Shown here piece by piece: positions 1 through 5,926 of a DNA stretch of 10,996 bases. The notes under the pieces are model-generated. The model saw only the letters and a program-made list of their open reading frames with translations, searched no databases and was not told the origin of the DNA. Made by a program: the position numbers and the translations under genes. The number at the start of each line of letters is the position of its first letter. Position 1 is the first letter of the stretch. The DNA comes from Candidatus Amesbacteria bacterium (lineage in GTDB: Bacteria > Patescibacteriota > Microgenomatia > CAZETR01 > Amesbacteraceae). The stretch is from assembly GCA_030681075.1 (NCBI GenBank), contig JAUXUE010000089.1, forward strand, positions 1-10,996, read 5' to 3'.

Positions 1-819
1 ATAAGTATCGTCAAGAAGTTTGCTCTAAAGCATAATTTAAACGTAGCTTTTACTGATATTACAGACATATCAACTTTTTCTGACATTGATATAGATTGGT
101 CTCGAAAGTACTTTTTTCCAGGCACACATGCAATGCTTGGCGAGATAGCTTCTGCTGAAAATAGAAGAAGAATATACAATCAGCCATCAGTCTTATTTCG
201 AGGTTTCGGTGCAGATGAATTGTACATGTCTTATTTGATTCATCATAATGCTGACAGAACAATTAAAGAAGAGATCGAATGGGTCAAATTTGGAATAGAA
301 CAAAAAATCGATAGAATATTTACTAAAAAAGGGCTTGAGTTGCTACAAAGTCGGGAGAGAATGGTTCAGAGTCCTACTTACTACTCTGTCTACTCGCCGA
401 GTAGTGTGGAATGGGCTATATTTCCAATTTATTGGGAGTATGGACAATGGAGTATTCTGCCGTTTAATGACCTAGAATTATTAGAGATTGCCCGTAGAAT
501 TCCAATAAAGAATGGAAAACCATTAAAAAAACAAGAAATATGGGCAGGCAGAACGGATATATTTCTTCCAGAACAATTTAAACAAAAACTCCCGTTTGAT
601 AACCATGTATTACAAATATTTGAGAAACGGAAAGAATTTTTAGTAAAAATATTGTCTAATTCTATTTTAGGAAAAGAAGGTTTAATTAACTCTAGTGAGA
701 TGCGAGATGCTATTGCTACAAATAAGGCTAAGGAATTATACAAAGGCATGTTGCCAGTATTTATAAATGTAATTTGGTTAGAGAATTATCTACAGACAAA
801 TGATCTTATTAAATTGTGA
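1..819 (+). CDS. Asparagine-synthase-like protein, C-terminal part (partial)
   Basis: The frame is open from the first base of the window, so the true start lies upstream; 272 residues are visible. Around residues 65-74 it has an FRGFGADEL segment, which matches the SGxGxDEL region of the asparagine synthase (amidotransferase class, PP-loop ATP pyrophosphatase) synthetase domain. A later stretch with LPFNDLELLEIARRIP, then a lysine-rich part and LPEQFKQKLPF, follows the usual C-terminal order of that family. The N-terminal glutaminase domain and the SGGxDS ATP loop, if present, are outside the window. The family makes amide bonds using ATP and an amine donor, but the substrate here is unknown. 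The stop TGA lies within the GTGA that starts the next gene (4 bp overlap). Sampled stretches are about 28% GC against about 52% in a pilM stretch, which hints at a different origin from the pilus genes. Family call is moderate; asparagine itself as product is not shown. Confidence 0.65.
   Translation: MSIVKKFALKHNLNVAFTDITDISTFSDIDIDWSRKYFFPGTHAMLGEIASAENRRRIYNQPSVLFRGFGADELYMSYLIHHNADRTIKEEIEWVKFGIEQKIDRIFTKKGLELLQSRERMVQSPTYYSVYSPSSVEWAIFPIYWEYGQWSILPFNDLELLEIARRIPIKNGKPLKKQEIWAGRTDIFLPEQFKQKLPFDNHVLQIFEKRKEFLVKILSNSILGKEGLINSSEMRDAIATNKAKELYKGMLPVFINVIWLENYLQTNDLIKL
801..809 (+). promoter_or_regulatory. Extended -10 promoter for the pseudopilin gene
   Basis: TGATCTTAT fits the extended -10 form TGnTAnnnT except at the second base of the hexamer (4 of 6 matches to TATAAT). 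It ends exactly six bases before the GTG at 816, so transcription would start at the start codon. It lies inside the end of the upstream coding sequence. The box is weak on its own, and the call leans on the same spacing at several other genes in the window. Confidence 0.4.
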
Positions 820-1277
820 CCAGAGGCTTTACCTTAATTGAAACCGTAGTAGCAGTAGGAGTATTTGCCATGCTGTCTGTCATTGGCAGTACCCTACTGT
901 TTGGCATATTGCGCGGATCAAAAAAAGCTGCGTCTGTAGTAGCTGTCCGGACTGAGGGGGCTAATATTCTCAACAGTTTGACTCAAACTATCCGTTTTGC
1001 CGAAGAAATATCTGTCTGTAATGGCACGAGTATCACTTTTAGACCTCTGGTCGGTAATGATATTACTTATTCGTGTATTGGAACCAACTTGGCATCTGGT
1101 TCAGCAAATCTCAATCCTACTCAGGTAATAGTGACCACATGTGCAATTAGTTGTTCGTTACCATCTGGAATTACCGATTTCCGCAAAGCAAAATATGTGG
1201 ATATTGGTTTTACCCTGAAGGGCAGTCAAGCTGAAATACCTTTTAAGACCCAAGTGGTCTTGCGTAATCGTGATTAA
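816..1277 (+). CDS. Type IV pilus pseudopilin (prepilin N-terminal methylation motif)
   Basis: This is a 153-residue pilin-like protein starting at GTG. It has a four-residue leader MTRG followed by FTLIE and a hydrophobic helix to about residue 30. That is the class III prepilin signal, with cleavage after Gly4, a mature N-terminal Phe and Glu at mature position 5, so a PilD-type prepilin peptidase should process it. The globular part has four cysteines (68, 87, 109, 113), enough for two disulfides. It resembles minor pseudopilins (PulG/PilV/PilW type) more than a major pilin, but the tail is not assignable to a named subunit. The GTG start is supported by the very short leader and by the 4 bp overlap with the preceding gene. 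There is no Shine-Dalgarno in front of it. It is the first of five consecutive pilus genes on this strand. Confidence 0.85.
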   Translation: MTRGFTLIETVVAVGVFAMLSVIGSTLLFGILRGSKKAASVVAVRTEGANILNSLTQTIRFAEEISVCNGTSITFRPLVGNDITYSCIGTNLASGSANLNPTQVIVTTCAISCSLPSGITDFRKAKYVDIGFTLKGSQAEIPFKTQVVLRNRD

Positions 1278-1282
1278 AGATC

Positions 1283-1288
1283 TAATAT
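1283..1288 (+). promoter_or_regulatory. Possible -10 box before the PilX-like gene
   Basis: TAATAT (4 of 6 to the consensus) ends six bases before the ATG at 1295, the spacing expected for a leaderless transcript. The surrounding 17-base gap after the pseudopilin is very AT-rich, so chance is a real alternative. No TG extension and no clear -35 are visible. Confidence 0.3.
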
Positions 1289-1294
1289 AAATAT

Positions 1295-2050
1295 ATGAAA
1301 CAAGGACAAGCCTTGATAGTAATTTTGCTAGTCTTAGCAGTAGCTTTAACTTTGGGATTGGCAGTAGTTTCGAGAACAATTACAGAAGTCGGAACAGCCA
1401 CTACTCAAGCTGAGTCTTCGCGAGCTCTTTCCAAAGCAGAATCTGGAGTAGAAGCAGCTCTTTCGGGAACTGTAAACGCTGGGGTAACCGCAACCGACTA
1501 TTCGGGTAGACAAATTAGTATTTCTGAACCCCTAGCTGCAGGTGAATCATCGACAATCTTTTTAAGCGATCACACAACAAATGGGGATATTGATTTCACA
1601 AAATTAAATACTTATTCATCAAATGATTTGTATTTGTGTTGGGGCACTGAAATTGGATCACCTGTTGCTATCGAAGCCTCGCTTTATTATAAAGAAGGTG
1701 CAGCATACAAAGTGAAACGTTTTGCTTACGATCCTGAAGGTAGGGGTGGATTCGAAAGATCTGACGCAGTGACTAATTGTCCAAGTGATCATACTTATTT
1801 ATATCAAAAACATTTAGAAACTTTACCAGCAGGCAAAATATTATTGAGAGTCAGGCTTTTGTACAATGGCGATGTGGCTCACTATGTAGGAGTATCTGGA
1901 TCCACACCATTCCCGATCCAGGGAAAGAATATCGTCTCGACAGCGACAGAAGGTAACACTACCCGCAAGATAGAAGTCTTTCAGCGATATCCAGATTTGT
2001 CTCCCCTTCTCGACTCTGCTGTATTTTCTGGTGGTGGACTTGCCAAATAA
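1295..2050 (+). CDS. PilX-like type IV pilus assembly protein
   Basis: A 251-residue protein that begins MKQGQALIVILLVLAVAL and has one hydrophobic segment at about residues 6-26. The segment AESGVEAAL at 48-56 follows it. This pairing of a KQxGxALI start, a membrane helix and an A(E)xGvExAL motif is typical of the PilX N-terminal family of pilus tip or minor pilin proteins, which sit in the inner membrane before assembly. Only two cysteines (115, 162) are seen; the rest is a Ser/Thr/Gly-rich extracytoplasmic domain with no motif I recognise. It follows the pseudopilin by 17 bases and precedes pilM by 16, in the same direction. It probably works with the upstream pseudopilin as a minor pilin, but its exact role cannot be read from the sequence. 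Confidence 0.7.
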   Translation: MKQGQALIVILLVLAVALTLGLAVVSRTITEVGTATTQAESSRALSKAESGVEAALSGTVNAGVTATDYSGRQISISEPLAAGESSTIFLSDHTTNGDIDFTKLNTYSSNDLYLCWGTEIGSPVAIEASLYYKEGAAYKVKRFAYDPEGRGGFERSDAVTNCPSDHTYLYQKHLETLPAGKILLRVRLLYNGDVAHYVGVSGSTPFPIQGKNIVSTATEGNTTRKIEVFQRYPDLSPLLDSAVFSGGGLAK

Positions 2051-2054
2051 GCTA

Positions 2055-2060
2055 TATAAT
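2055..2060 (+). promoter_or_regulatory. Consensus -10 box for pilM
   Basis: A perfect TATAAT lies between the PilX-like stop (2048-2050) and the pilM ATG (2067), with a six-base spacer. The predicted transcription start is the A of the ATG. No Shine-Dalgarno precedes this start codon, and no good -35 is visible at 16-18 bases. It would give pilMNO a transcript independent of the pilin genes. Confidence 0.55.
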
Positions 2061-2066
2061 AAATTT

Positions 2067-3089
2067 ATGTCTTCACTGCCCAAAATAGGACTCGACATAG
2101 GATCGACTTCCATCAAAATTGCCGAGCTGACTCCAAACGGTAAAAAATGGAAACTTCTGACCATGGCATCAATGCCATCTCCCTCTGGCTGGACATCAAA
2201 CATGAAAGGAAGTATTGCGGTAGTGTCGCAGGCTATTACCAAGCTTCACAAAGAAGCAGGAGTTTACGGCAGACGTGCAGTAGTATCACTGCCTGAGGAA
2301 CAGGTCTCATCACATGTTATTGAATTACCATCGATGGACGATTCGGAAGTCGAACAGTCGCTCCAATGGCAGGTCGAGCAGTTTATTCCCTTCCCTATCG
2401 ATCAGGCAGTCTGGAGCTATCAAATAGTCAAGAAAGATGTCGTGGGTGGAGGTGGTATCGAAGTCTTGGTCGCGGCAGTTCCCAAATCGGTCGTGGAGTT
2501 TTATAGGACTGTTGCTGAAACGGCGGGACTGGAAGTATTAGCGGTCGAGACCGAGCTTATGGCTACAGCAAGGTCGGTACTTTCTGGATCAACCCAACTT
2601 GGATTGATAGTTGATATTGGGGCCAAAAGTACCGATATGGGTTTGGTCCAAAATGGCAACTTGCTATACACTAGGGCTATTCCTACCGCAGGTGAAGCTT
2701 TTTGCCGGGCTATTGAAACCGGTCTTGGGCTGGAAGCAACCCAAGCTGAGGAATACAAAAATACTTATGGCTTCTCCAAAAATCATTTGGAAGGAAAATT
2801 AGCTGAAGTAATGGCACCGGTTCTCAAATTGATAATTGGTGAGATCAAAAAGACGATTGAATTTTACACCTCAAAACATAGTGGTGAAACGGTAAAGTTT
2901 GTCTCGCTATCGGGTGGCGCTGCAGCATTACCAGAAATCGTGGGTGAAATATCGTCGGCATTGGGCATAGAAGTCAGTCTTTCAGATCCATTTACCAATG
3001 TAATATTAGATGAAAGTCAAAAGGAAGCTATAGGAACCACAGGGCCTTTTTATGCTGTGGCTCTAGGCTTATCTATGCGTGATATATGA
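2067..3089 (+). CDS. pilM: Type IV pilus assembly protein PilM
   Basis: This 340-residue protein is an actin-like (FtsA/MreB fold) cytoplasmic ATPase-fold protein. It shows phosphate motif 1 at residues 8-14 (GLDIGST), phosphate motif 2 in the segment IVDIGAKSTDMGL from 181, and an adenosine-type motif LSGGAAALPEI from 281. PilM forms the cytoplasmic ring of the pilus alignment complex and binds the N-terminal tail of PilN. I chose ATG 2067 over a GTG at 2031 because the actin-fold motif then begins at residue 8 and the upstream start would lie inside the PilX-like coding sequence. Its stop overlaps the pilN start by four bases (ATGA), which indicates coupled translation. Length and motifs are normal for the family. 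Confidence 0.93.
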   Translation: MSSLPKIGLDIGSTSIKIAELTPNGKKWKLLTMASMPSPSGWTSNMKGSIAVVSQAITKLHKEAGVYGRRAVVSLPEEQVSSHVIELPSMDDSEVEQSLQWQVEQFIPFPIDQAVWSYQIVKKDVVGGGGIEVLVAAVPKSVVEFYRTVAETAGLEVLAVETELMATARSVLSGSTQLGLIVDIGAKSTDMGLVQNGNLLYTRAIPTAGEAFCRAIETGLGLEATQAEEYKNTYGFSKNHLEGKLAEVMAPVLKLIIGEIKKTIEFYTSKHSGETVKFVSLSGGAAALPEIVGEISSALGIEVSLSDPFTNVILDESQKEAIGTTGPFYAVALGLSMRDI

Positions 3090-3589
3090 TAAATTTACTG
3101 CCAAAAACTGATAATACTGGTCAAACGACATTTAAATATAAAAATACAGCCTTTTGGATCACACATTTGGGACTCATATTTTATTTTTTGTTTTTGGTTG
3201 CGACAACTACAAAAATGTGGATAGGTGATGTACGACAAAATCAATTGATTTCGGATATAGCCAATCTTGAGTCTCAACTAAATCCTCTGAGCAATGTCGA
3301 AGCTGTAATGCTCCAGATTGACCGCACACAAAAATCCATCGATAAGTTTAAGGCATCCAGACCAAAATTGGCTGAATTTGTCCACACCCTAAACACTAAA
3401 CCATCTTCAATAATAATCGAAAATTGGGACTATAAAGCTTCCAGTAAATCGAGAATTTCGGTAAAATCACCAAGTCAATATGATCTAGAAGAATACACCA
3501 AGCTATTGAAACAGAAATTTTCAGGATTAGTACTGGAACAAACTGTCACGAAAGGAGGGGTATGGAATTCAATCTTGATGCTCAAATAA
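3086..3589 (+). CDS. pilN: Type IV pilus assembly protein PilN-like
   Basis: A 167-residue bitopic membrane protein. It starts M-INLLPK, the short conserved cytoplasmic tail known in PilN to dock into PilM. One transmembrane helix at about 22-42 follows, then a polar region likely to form a coiled coil (about 45-90) and a small C-terminal domain. The start overlaps the pilM stop by 4 bp and there is no Shine-Dalgarno, so it is likely translated by coupling. The end overlaps the next gene by 28 bp. Sequence conservation in the family is low; the call rests on the INLLP tail, topology and position directly after pilM. Confidence 0.85.
   Translation: MINLLPKTDNTGQTTFKYKNTAFWITHLGLIFYFLFLVATTTKMWIGDVRQNQLISDIANLESQLNPLSNVEAVMLQIDRTQKSIDKFKASRPKLAEFVHTLNTKPSSIIIENWDYKASSKSRISVKSPSQYDLEEYTKLLKQKFSGLVLEQTVTKGGVWNSILMLK
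3552..3558 (+). promoter_or_regulatory. Strong Shine-Dalgarno for the PilO-like gene
   Basis: AAGGAGG lies inside pilN, three bases before the ATG at 3562. It is the strongest Shine-Dalgarno noticed in the window and fixes this start. The spacer is shorter than the usual 5-9 bases. Its presence at an internal gene contrasts with the lack of such sites before first genes of transcription units. Confidence 0.6.
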
Positions 3590-4116
3590 AAACTATTAAG
3601 CCATACGCTTGGCTACTCTATCCGCTTGCTGTCTTGGTATTTATATGGTTTTCTTATACCCAGATTCTGGTCGGTCCCGGGAAACTGCTCGACAAAATTA
3701 CCCAAACAGAAGAAAAAATTTCTGATCTAAATCTAAAAAAGACAGTTCGTGAAACTAAAATCAATACTCTAAAAGTCCAAAAATTAGATATTTTACAAAC
3801 AATGTTGGCAAGTCTTATCGAGCAAATGCCATATGACCATATGCCGAGGGACTTACTTACAAAACTCAAAACTCAAGGAGACTTGACGGATTTTAAAATG
3901 TCCGAGAATAAACTAATGCAAGTCGAGTTTAAAATTGAAGACAGTGATAAATTGGAAGAATTAATACAAAAATTGGAATTATTTACTCCATTGTTGTCAA
4001 TATCTTCAGTTGTCTATAGTCCACCTCTTTTAAAGTTTGAATTCAATTCTGGTTTTGAACCTTTCCAAAAATTTAGTCAAGATTTTGGTCGCCAACTTCC
4101 TAATTTATCAAAGTGA
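3562..4116 (+). CDS. pilO: Type IV pilus assembly protein PilO-like
   Basis: A 184-residue bitopic membrane protein. A cytoplasmic tail of about 15 residues is followed by a transmembrane helix at about 16-36, a long charged coiled-coil region at about 40-75, and a C-terminal domain of mixed strands and helices. This is the PilO plan: PilO pairs with PilN to form the membrane part of the alignment subcomplex that links PilM to the pilus. Primary sequence is too divergent for a motif-based call; the assignment comes from topology and from being third after pilM and pilN. No PilP or PilQ follows, as expected if the cell has no outer membrane. Its last 17 bases overlap khpA on the opposite strand. 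Confidence 0.75.
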   Translation: MEFNLDAQIKTIKPYAWLLYPLAVLVFIWFSYTQILVGPGKLLDKITQTEEKISDLNLKKTVRETKINTLKVQKLDILQTMLASLIEQMPYDHMPRDLLTKLKTQGDLTDFKMSENKLMQVEFKIEDSDKLEELIQKLELFTPLLSISSVVYSPPLLKFEFNSGFEPFQKFSQDFGRQLPNLSK

Positions 4117-4321
4117 CCTGGACTGTGGGGAGATTGTGATTTGCACAATAAGTAGTCAGAAGACTCCGAAGGGCCGTAATGACTGATCCACCGCGGCCTA
4201 TGACTCGGCCAGCATCTTCAGAGTTTACCTTGAGACTAATTCCCGAGACTGATTCCTCAATGATCAAATCATCTGGGTAAGCCAAAAGTGGAGTCAGGCA
4301 AAATTTTAAGAAGTCAGACAT
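4100..4321 (-). CDS. khpA: KH-domain RNA-binding protein KhpA
   Basis: A 73-residue single KH-domain protein. The KH signature GRVIGRGG is at 38-45, with the GxxG loop IGRGG intact. Length and lack of other domains match KhpA (formerly YlqC), a small RNA-binding protein that in other bacteria partners with KhpB and lies directly after rpsP. Here too it follows rpsP, with a 16 bp overlap of start and stop. It is the last gene of the minus-strand operon, and its stop codon lies inside the end of the converging pilO gene, so no terminator fits between them. RimM and TrmD genes, common next neighbours elsewhere, do not follow. Confidence 0.9.
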   Translation of the reverse strand: MSDFLKFCLTPLLAYPDDLIIEESVSGISLKVNSEDAGRVIGRGGSVITALRSLLTTYCANHNLPTVQVTLIN

Positions 4322-4530
4322 AGGGATTTTACTTTGGGGCTAACTACAGCTCCTTTTGAGACCCAATATTTTAAGCGGTCCTGATTACATTGCAGTTGCT
4401 TGTCATGGGGATTGTAAAAACCCAATACCTCTACAGGATCGCCAGTCAGCTTGGATTTACTTTCGACGACACTAATACGGTATTGTATCCGTCCCTTTTT
4501 GCCGGTAGGCGCTAATCTGATGGTAAGCAT
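4306..4530 (-). CDS. rpsP: 30S ribosomal protein S16
   Basis: A 74-residue protein with the S16 pattern: MLTIRLAPTGKKGR at the start, YRISVVESK, then VEVLGFYNP and a late RLKYWVSKGA segment. S16 is a small-subunit assembly protein that binds 16S rRNA. The protein is slightly shorter than the common 80-90 residues. The ATG at 4530 lies 12 bases after the rnc stop and exactly six bases after a perfect TATAAT, so it likely heads its own leaderless transcript besides being read through from recG. Its stop overlaps khpA by 16 bp. Confidence 0.95.
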   Translation of the reverse strand: MLTIRLAPTGKKGRIQYRISVVESKSKLTGDPVEVLGFYNPHDKQLQCNQDRLKYWVSKGAVVSPKVKSLCLTS

Positions 4531-4536
4531 GGGGTC

Positions 4537-4545
4537 ATTATATCA
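4537..4545 (-). promoter_or_regulatory. Internal extended -10 promoter for rpsP-khpA
   Basis: On the minus strand TGATATAAT (4545 to 4537) is a perfect extended -10 element. Its TGA is also the stop codon of rnc. The hexamer ends six bases before the rpsP ATG (spacer GACCCC), predicting a leaderless start. A TGGATA at 4565-4560, 17 bases upstream, matches TTGACA at four of six positions. This is the best-formed promoter in the window. Confidence 0.65.
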
Positions 4546-5202
4546 ACCTGGAAATAGATTATCCAGCGCAGATGAGGCAGCCTGAGTTTCGGCCTTTTGT
4601 TTGCTGGATCCGTTTCCAGTTCCAGCTGGCTTGTTGTCAATAATGGCTTCAATTACAAAGTTTCTGGCATGATCGGGACCGTCACTTGATACCAACTTGT
4701 AGAGGGGTGTACCAAATCCTGCTGCTTGGGATTTTTCCTGAAGCAAGCTCTTGGGGTCTTTTAGCTGAAGGTCAGTCAAAAGATCACTATCTGGAAAGAC
4801 TTGACCTAGATATTTTCTGCAGATGTCAAGACCTCCATCCATAAACATAGAACCCAAGACTGCCTCGAATGTATTGGCGAGTAATCCAATATTGCTTCGA
4901 CCACCAGTATCTTCTTCGCCACGGCTCAATTTTAATAATTTATTTAGTTCGAGTAATTTGGCTTTCTCATAGAGAGATCCAGTCTGGACTAAAAGTGATC
5001 TCCGAGTTGTCAGCTCACCTTCGGGAGCCTGGGGAAATAGGACAAATAATCTTTCAGAAATAACCAGAGAAAGTACCGAATCGCCCAAAAATTCTAATCT
5101 TTCGTTTGAACTTGTGCCTGGATGTTCATTACAATAGGACTTGTGAACCAGAGCTTTATTAAGCCAGGAAGGATCGGTAAAAAACGAATTTAGATCAAGC
5201 AT
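4543..5202 (-). CDS. rnc: Ribonuclease III
   Basis: This 219-residue protein has both RNase III domains. The catalytic domain carries the signature NERLEFLGD at 33-41 and the second metal-site segment NTFEAVLGSMFMDGG from 110, with Glu113 as the essential acid. The C-terminal double-stranded-RNA-binding domain (about 148-216) has DPKSLLQEK, a TPLYKLVSSDGPDH stretch and a final GNGSSKQKAETQAA. It cleaves structured rRNA and mRNA precursors as a dimer. I take ATG 5202 as the start because GGAAG lies six bases before it (5213-5209); a TTG at 5223 would add seven residues without a ribosome site. The start overlaps the nusB stop by eight bases. The usual Asp three residues before Glu113 is Asn here, a substitution I believe is not rare in the family. 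Confidence 0.95.
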   Translation of the reverse strand: MLDLNSFFTDPSWLNKALVHKSYCNEHPGTSSNERLEFLGDSVLSLVISERLFVLFPQAPEGELTTRRSLLVQTGSLYEKAKLLELNKLLKLSRGEEDTGGRSNIGLLANTFEAVLGSMFMDGGLDICRKYLGQVFPDSDLLTDLQLKDPKSLLQEKSQAAGFGTPLYKLVSSDGPDHARNFVIEAIIDNKPAGTGNGSSKQKAETQAASSALDNLFPG

Positions 5203-5761
5203 GAATTTCTTCCACTGGGTCAATGGCCTCGAGTAAATCTCCTATCGTAATAATCTCGCTAAGATCTGTGGGAATGGTTATATCCAAGGCATCTTGCAGG
5301 CGGGACAAGAGAGTGGTATCGGATGACATTTCAGACAATATAGTATCATCCGTCAGCTCAGACGGATTTTTTTGCCACTCGTTGGCTAGAAATTGGATGA
5401 CAGCGTTTCTTTTTTGCATAGTTTTTGTGAGATTTCCCAAAACTCCATTAATAAATGATGGACTGTGATCTGATCCAAACTCGTGTGCCAGCTCTACAGC
5501 TTCATCTATAATAACCCGAAGGGGTGTGGTTTTGTCAATCACCAGTTCCCAAGTAGCCAAGCGCAGAATTGCCAGATCGACAGGATTTATTTGAGAAATT
5601 GGCCATTCTGGCGCTGATTTGGTAATCAGTGGATCAATACTACCGAGTTTTGACCAAATGTTTACAATTGAGAAATTTGGTTTATCGCGGTAGGTCGCTT
5701 CATAAAGACATTGCATTAACTTTACTCGTTTCAAGTGTCTTGGATCTGAAGCTGTTTTCAT
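5195..5761 (-). CDS. nusB: Transcription antitermination factor NusB with ACP-like C-terminal extension
   Basis: A 188-residue protein, longer than the usual 130-150. Residues 8-113 are the NusB fold: an N-terminal helix with RHLKRVKLMQCLY, then PVDLAILRLATWEL (60-73), IIDEAVELAHEFG (84-96) and SFINGVLGNL (102-111). NusB binds boxA RNA with S10 and supports rRNA antitermination. Residues about 119-181 are extra and resemble an acyl carrier protein: an initial helix, ELTDD at 135-139, ITIP at 161-164, and EIITIGDLLEAI at 169-180, which lines up with the ACP tail EKITTVQAAIDYI. The Asp-Ser-Leu site that carries phosphopantetheine is lost (SDTTLL instead) and about five residues are missing there. 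It begins directly after the rpmF stop (TAA-ATG) and overlaps rnc. NusB is secure; the ACP resemblance is a by-eye alignment. Confidence 0.9.
   Translation of the reverse strand: MKTASDPRHLKRVKLMQCLYEATYRDKPNFSIVNIWSKLGSIDPLITKSAPEWPISQINPVDLAILRLATWELVIDKTTPLRVIIDEAVELAHEFGSDHSPSFINGVLGNLTKTMQKRNAVIQFLANEWQKNPSELTDDTILSEMSSDTTLLSRLQDALDITIPTDLSEIITIGDLLEAIDPVEEIHA
5209..5213 (-). promoter_or_regulatory. Ribosome binding site deciding the rnc start
   Basis: GGAAG on the minus strand lies six bases before the ATG at 5202 and inside nusB. It favours this ATG over the upstream in-frame TTG at 5223. Confidence 0.45.
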
Positions 5762-5926
5762 TTATTTTTTGTCCTTGTAAGACCCACAAAATTTACAAGC
5801 TCTGTGCGGCAAGATTAGCTCATGACACTTCTTACACTCGATCAGTGTCGGTAATGTAAGCTTGATGGAAGCCCGTCTAATACCCTGGCGTCTGGTAGAC
5901 CATCTACGTTTTGTCAGTGGAGTCAT
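5762..5926 (-). CDS. rpmF: 50S ribosomal protein L32
   Basis: A 54-residue basic protein. It starts MTPLTKRRWSTRRQGIRRAS, as in L32, where a conserved TxxRR/TRRxxRR basic tail binds 23S rRNA. The C-terminal half has a four-cysteine zinc ribbon: Cys31-x2-Cys34 and Cys44-x2-Cys47. It is therefore the zinc-binding (C+) form. Its ATG overlaps the recG stop by four bases (ATGA), and its TAA is followed at once by the nusB ATG, so it is translated as part of the recG operon. Confidence 0.93.
   Translation of the reverse strand: MTPLTKRRWSTRRQGIRRASIKLTLPTLIECKKCHELILPHRACKFCGSYKDKK

Noticed and set aside
254..264. ASN-synthase-like C-terminus as a pseudogene remnant
   Set aside because: The frame is open from the window edge to the stop without interruption and carries the expected motif order, so truncation is only due to the window boundary.
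2031..2066. Upstream GTG start for pilM
   Set aside because: It overlaps the PilX-like gene and puts 12 unrelated residues before the actin-fold start; ATG 2067 has a TATAAT six bases upstream.
4861..4890. Asn110 in RNase III where Asp is usual, three residues before the essential Glu113
   Set aside because: The essential glutamate and the first signature are intact and Asn or Ser at this place occurs in other RNase III proteins as far as I recall, so it is not evidence of lost activity.
5203..5223. TTG start of rnc giving seven extra residues
   Set aside because: A GGAAG ribosome site correctly spaced from ATG 5202 supports the shorter protein.
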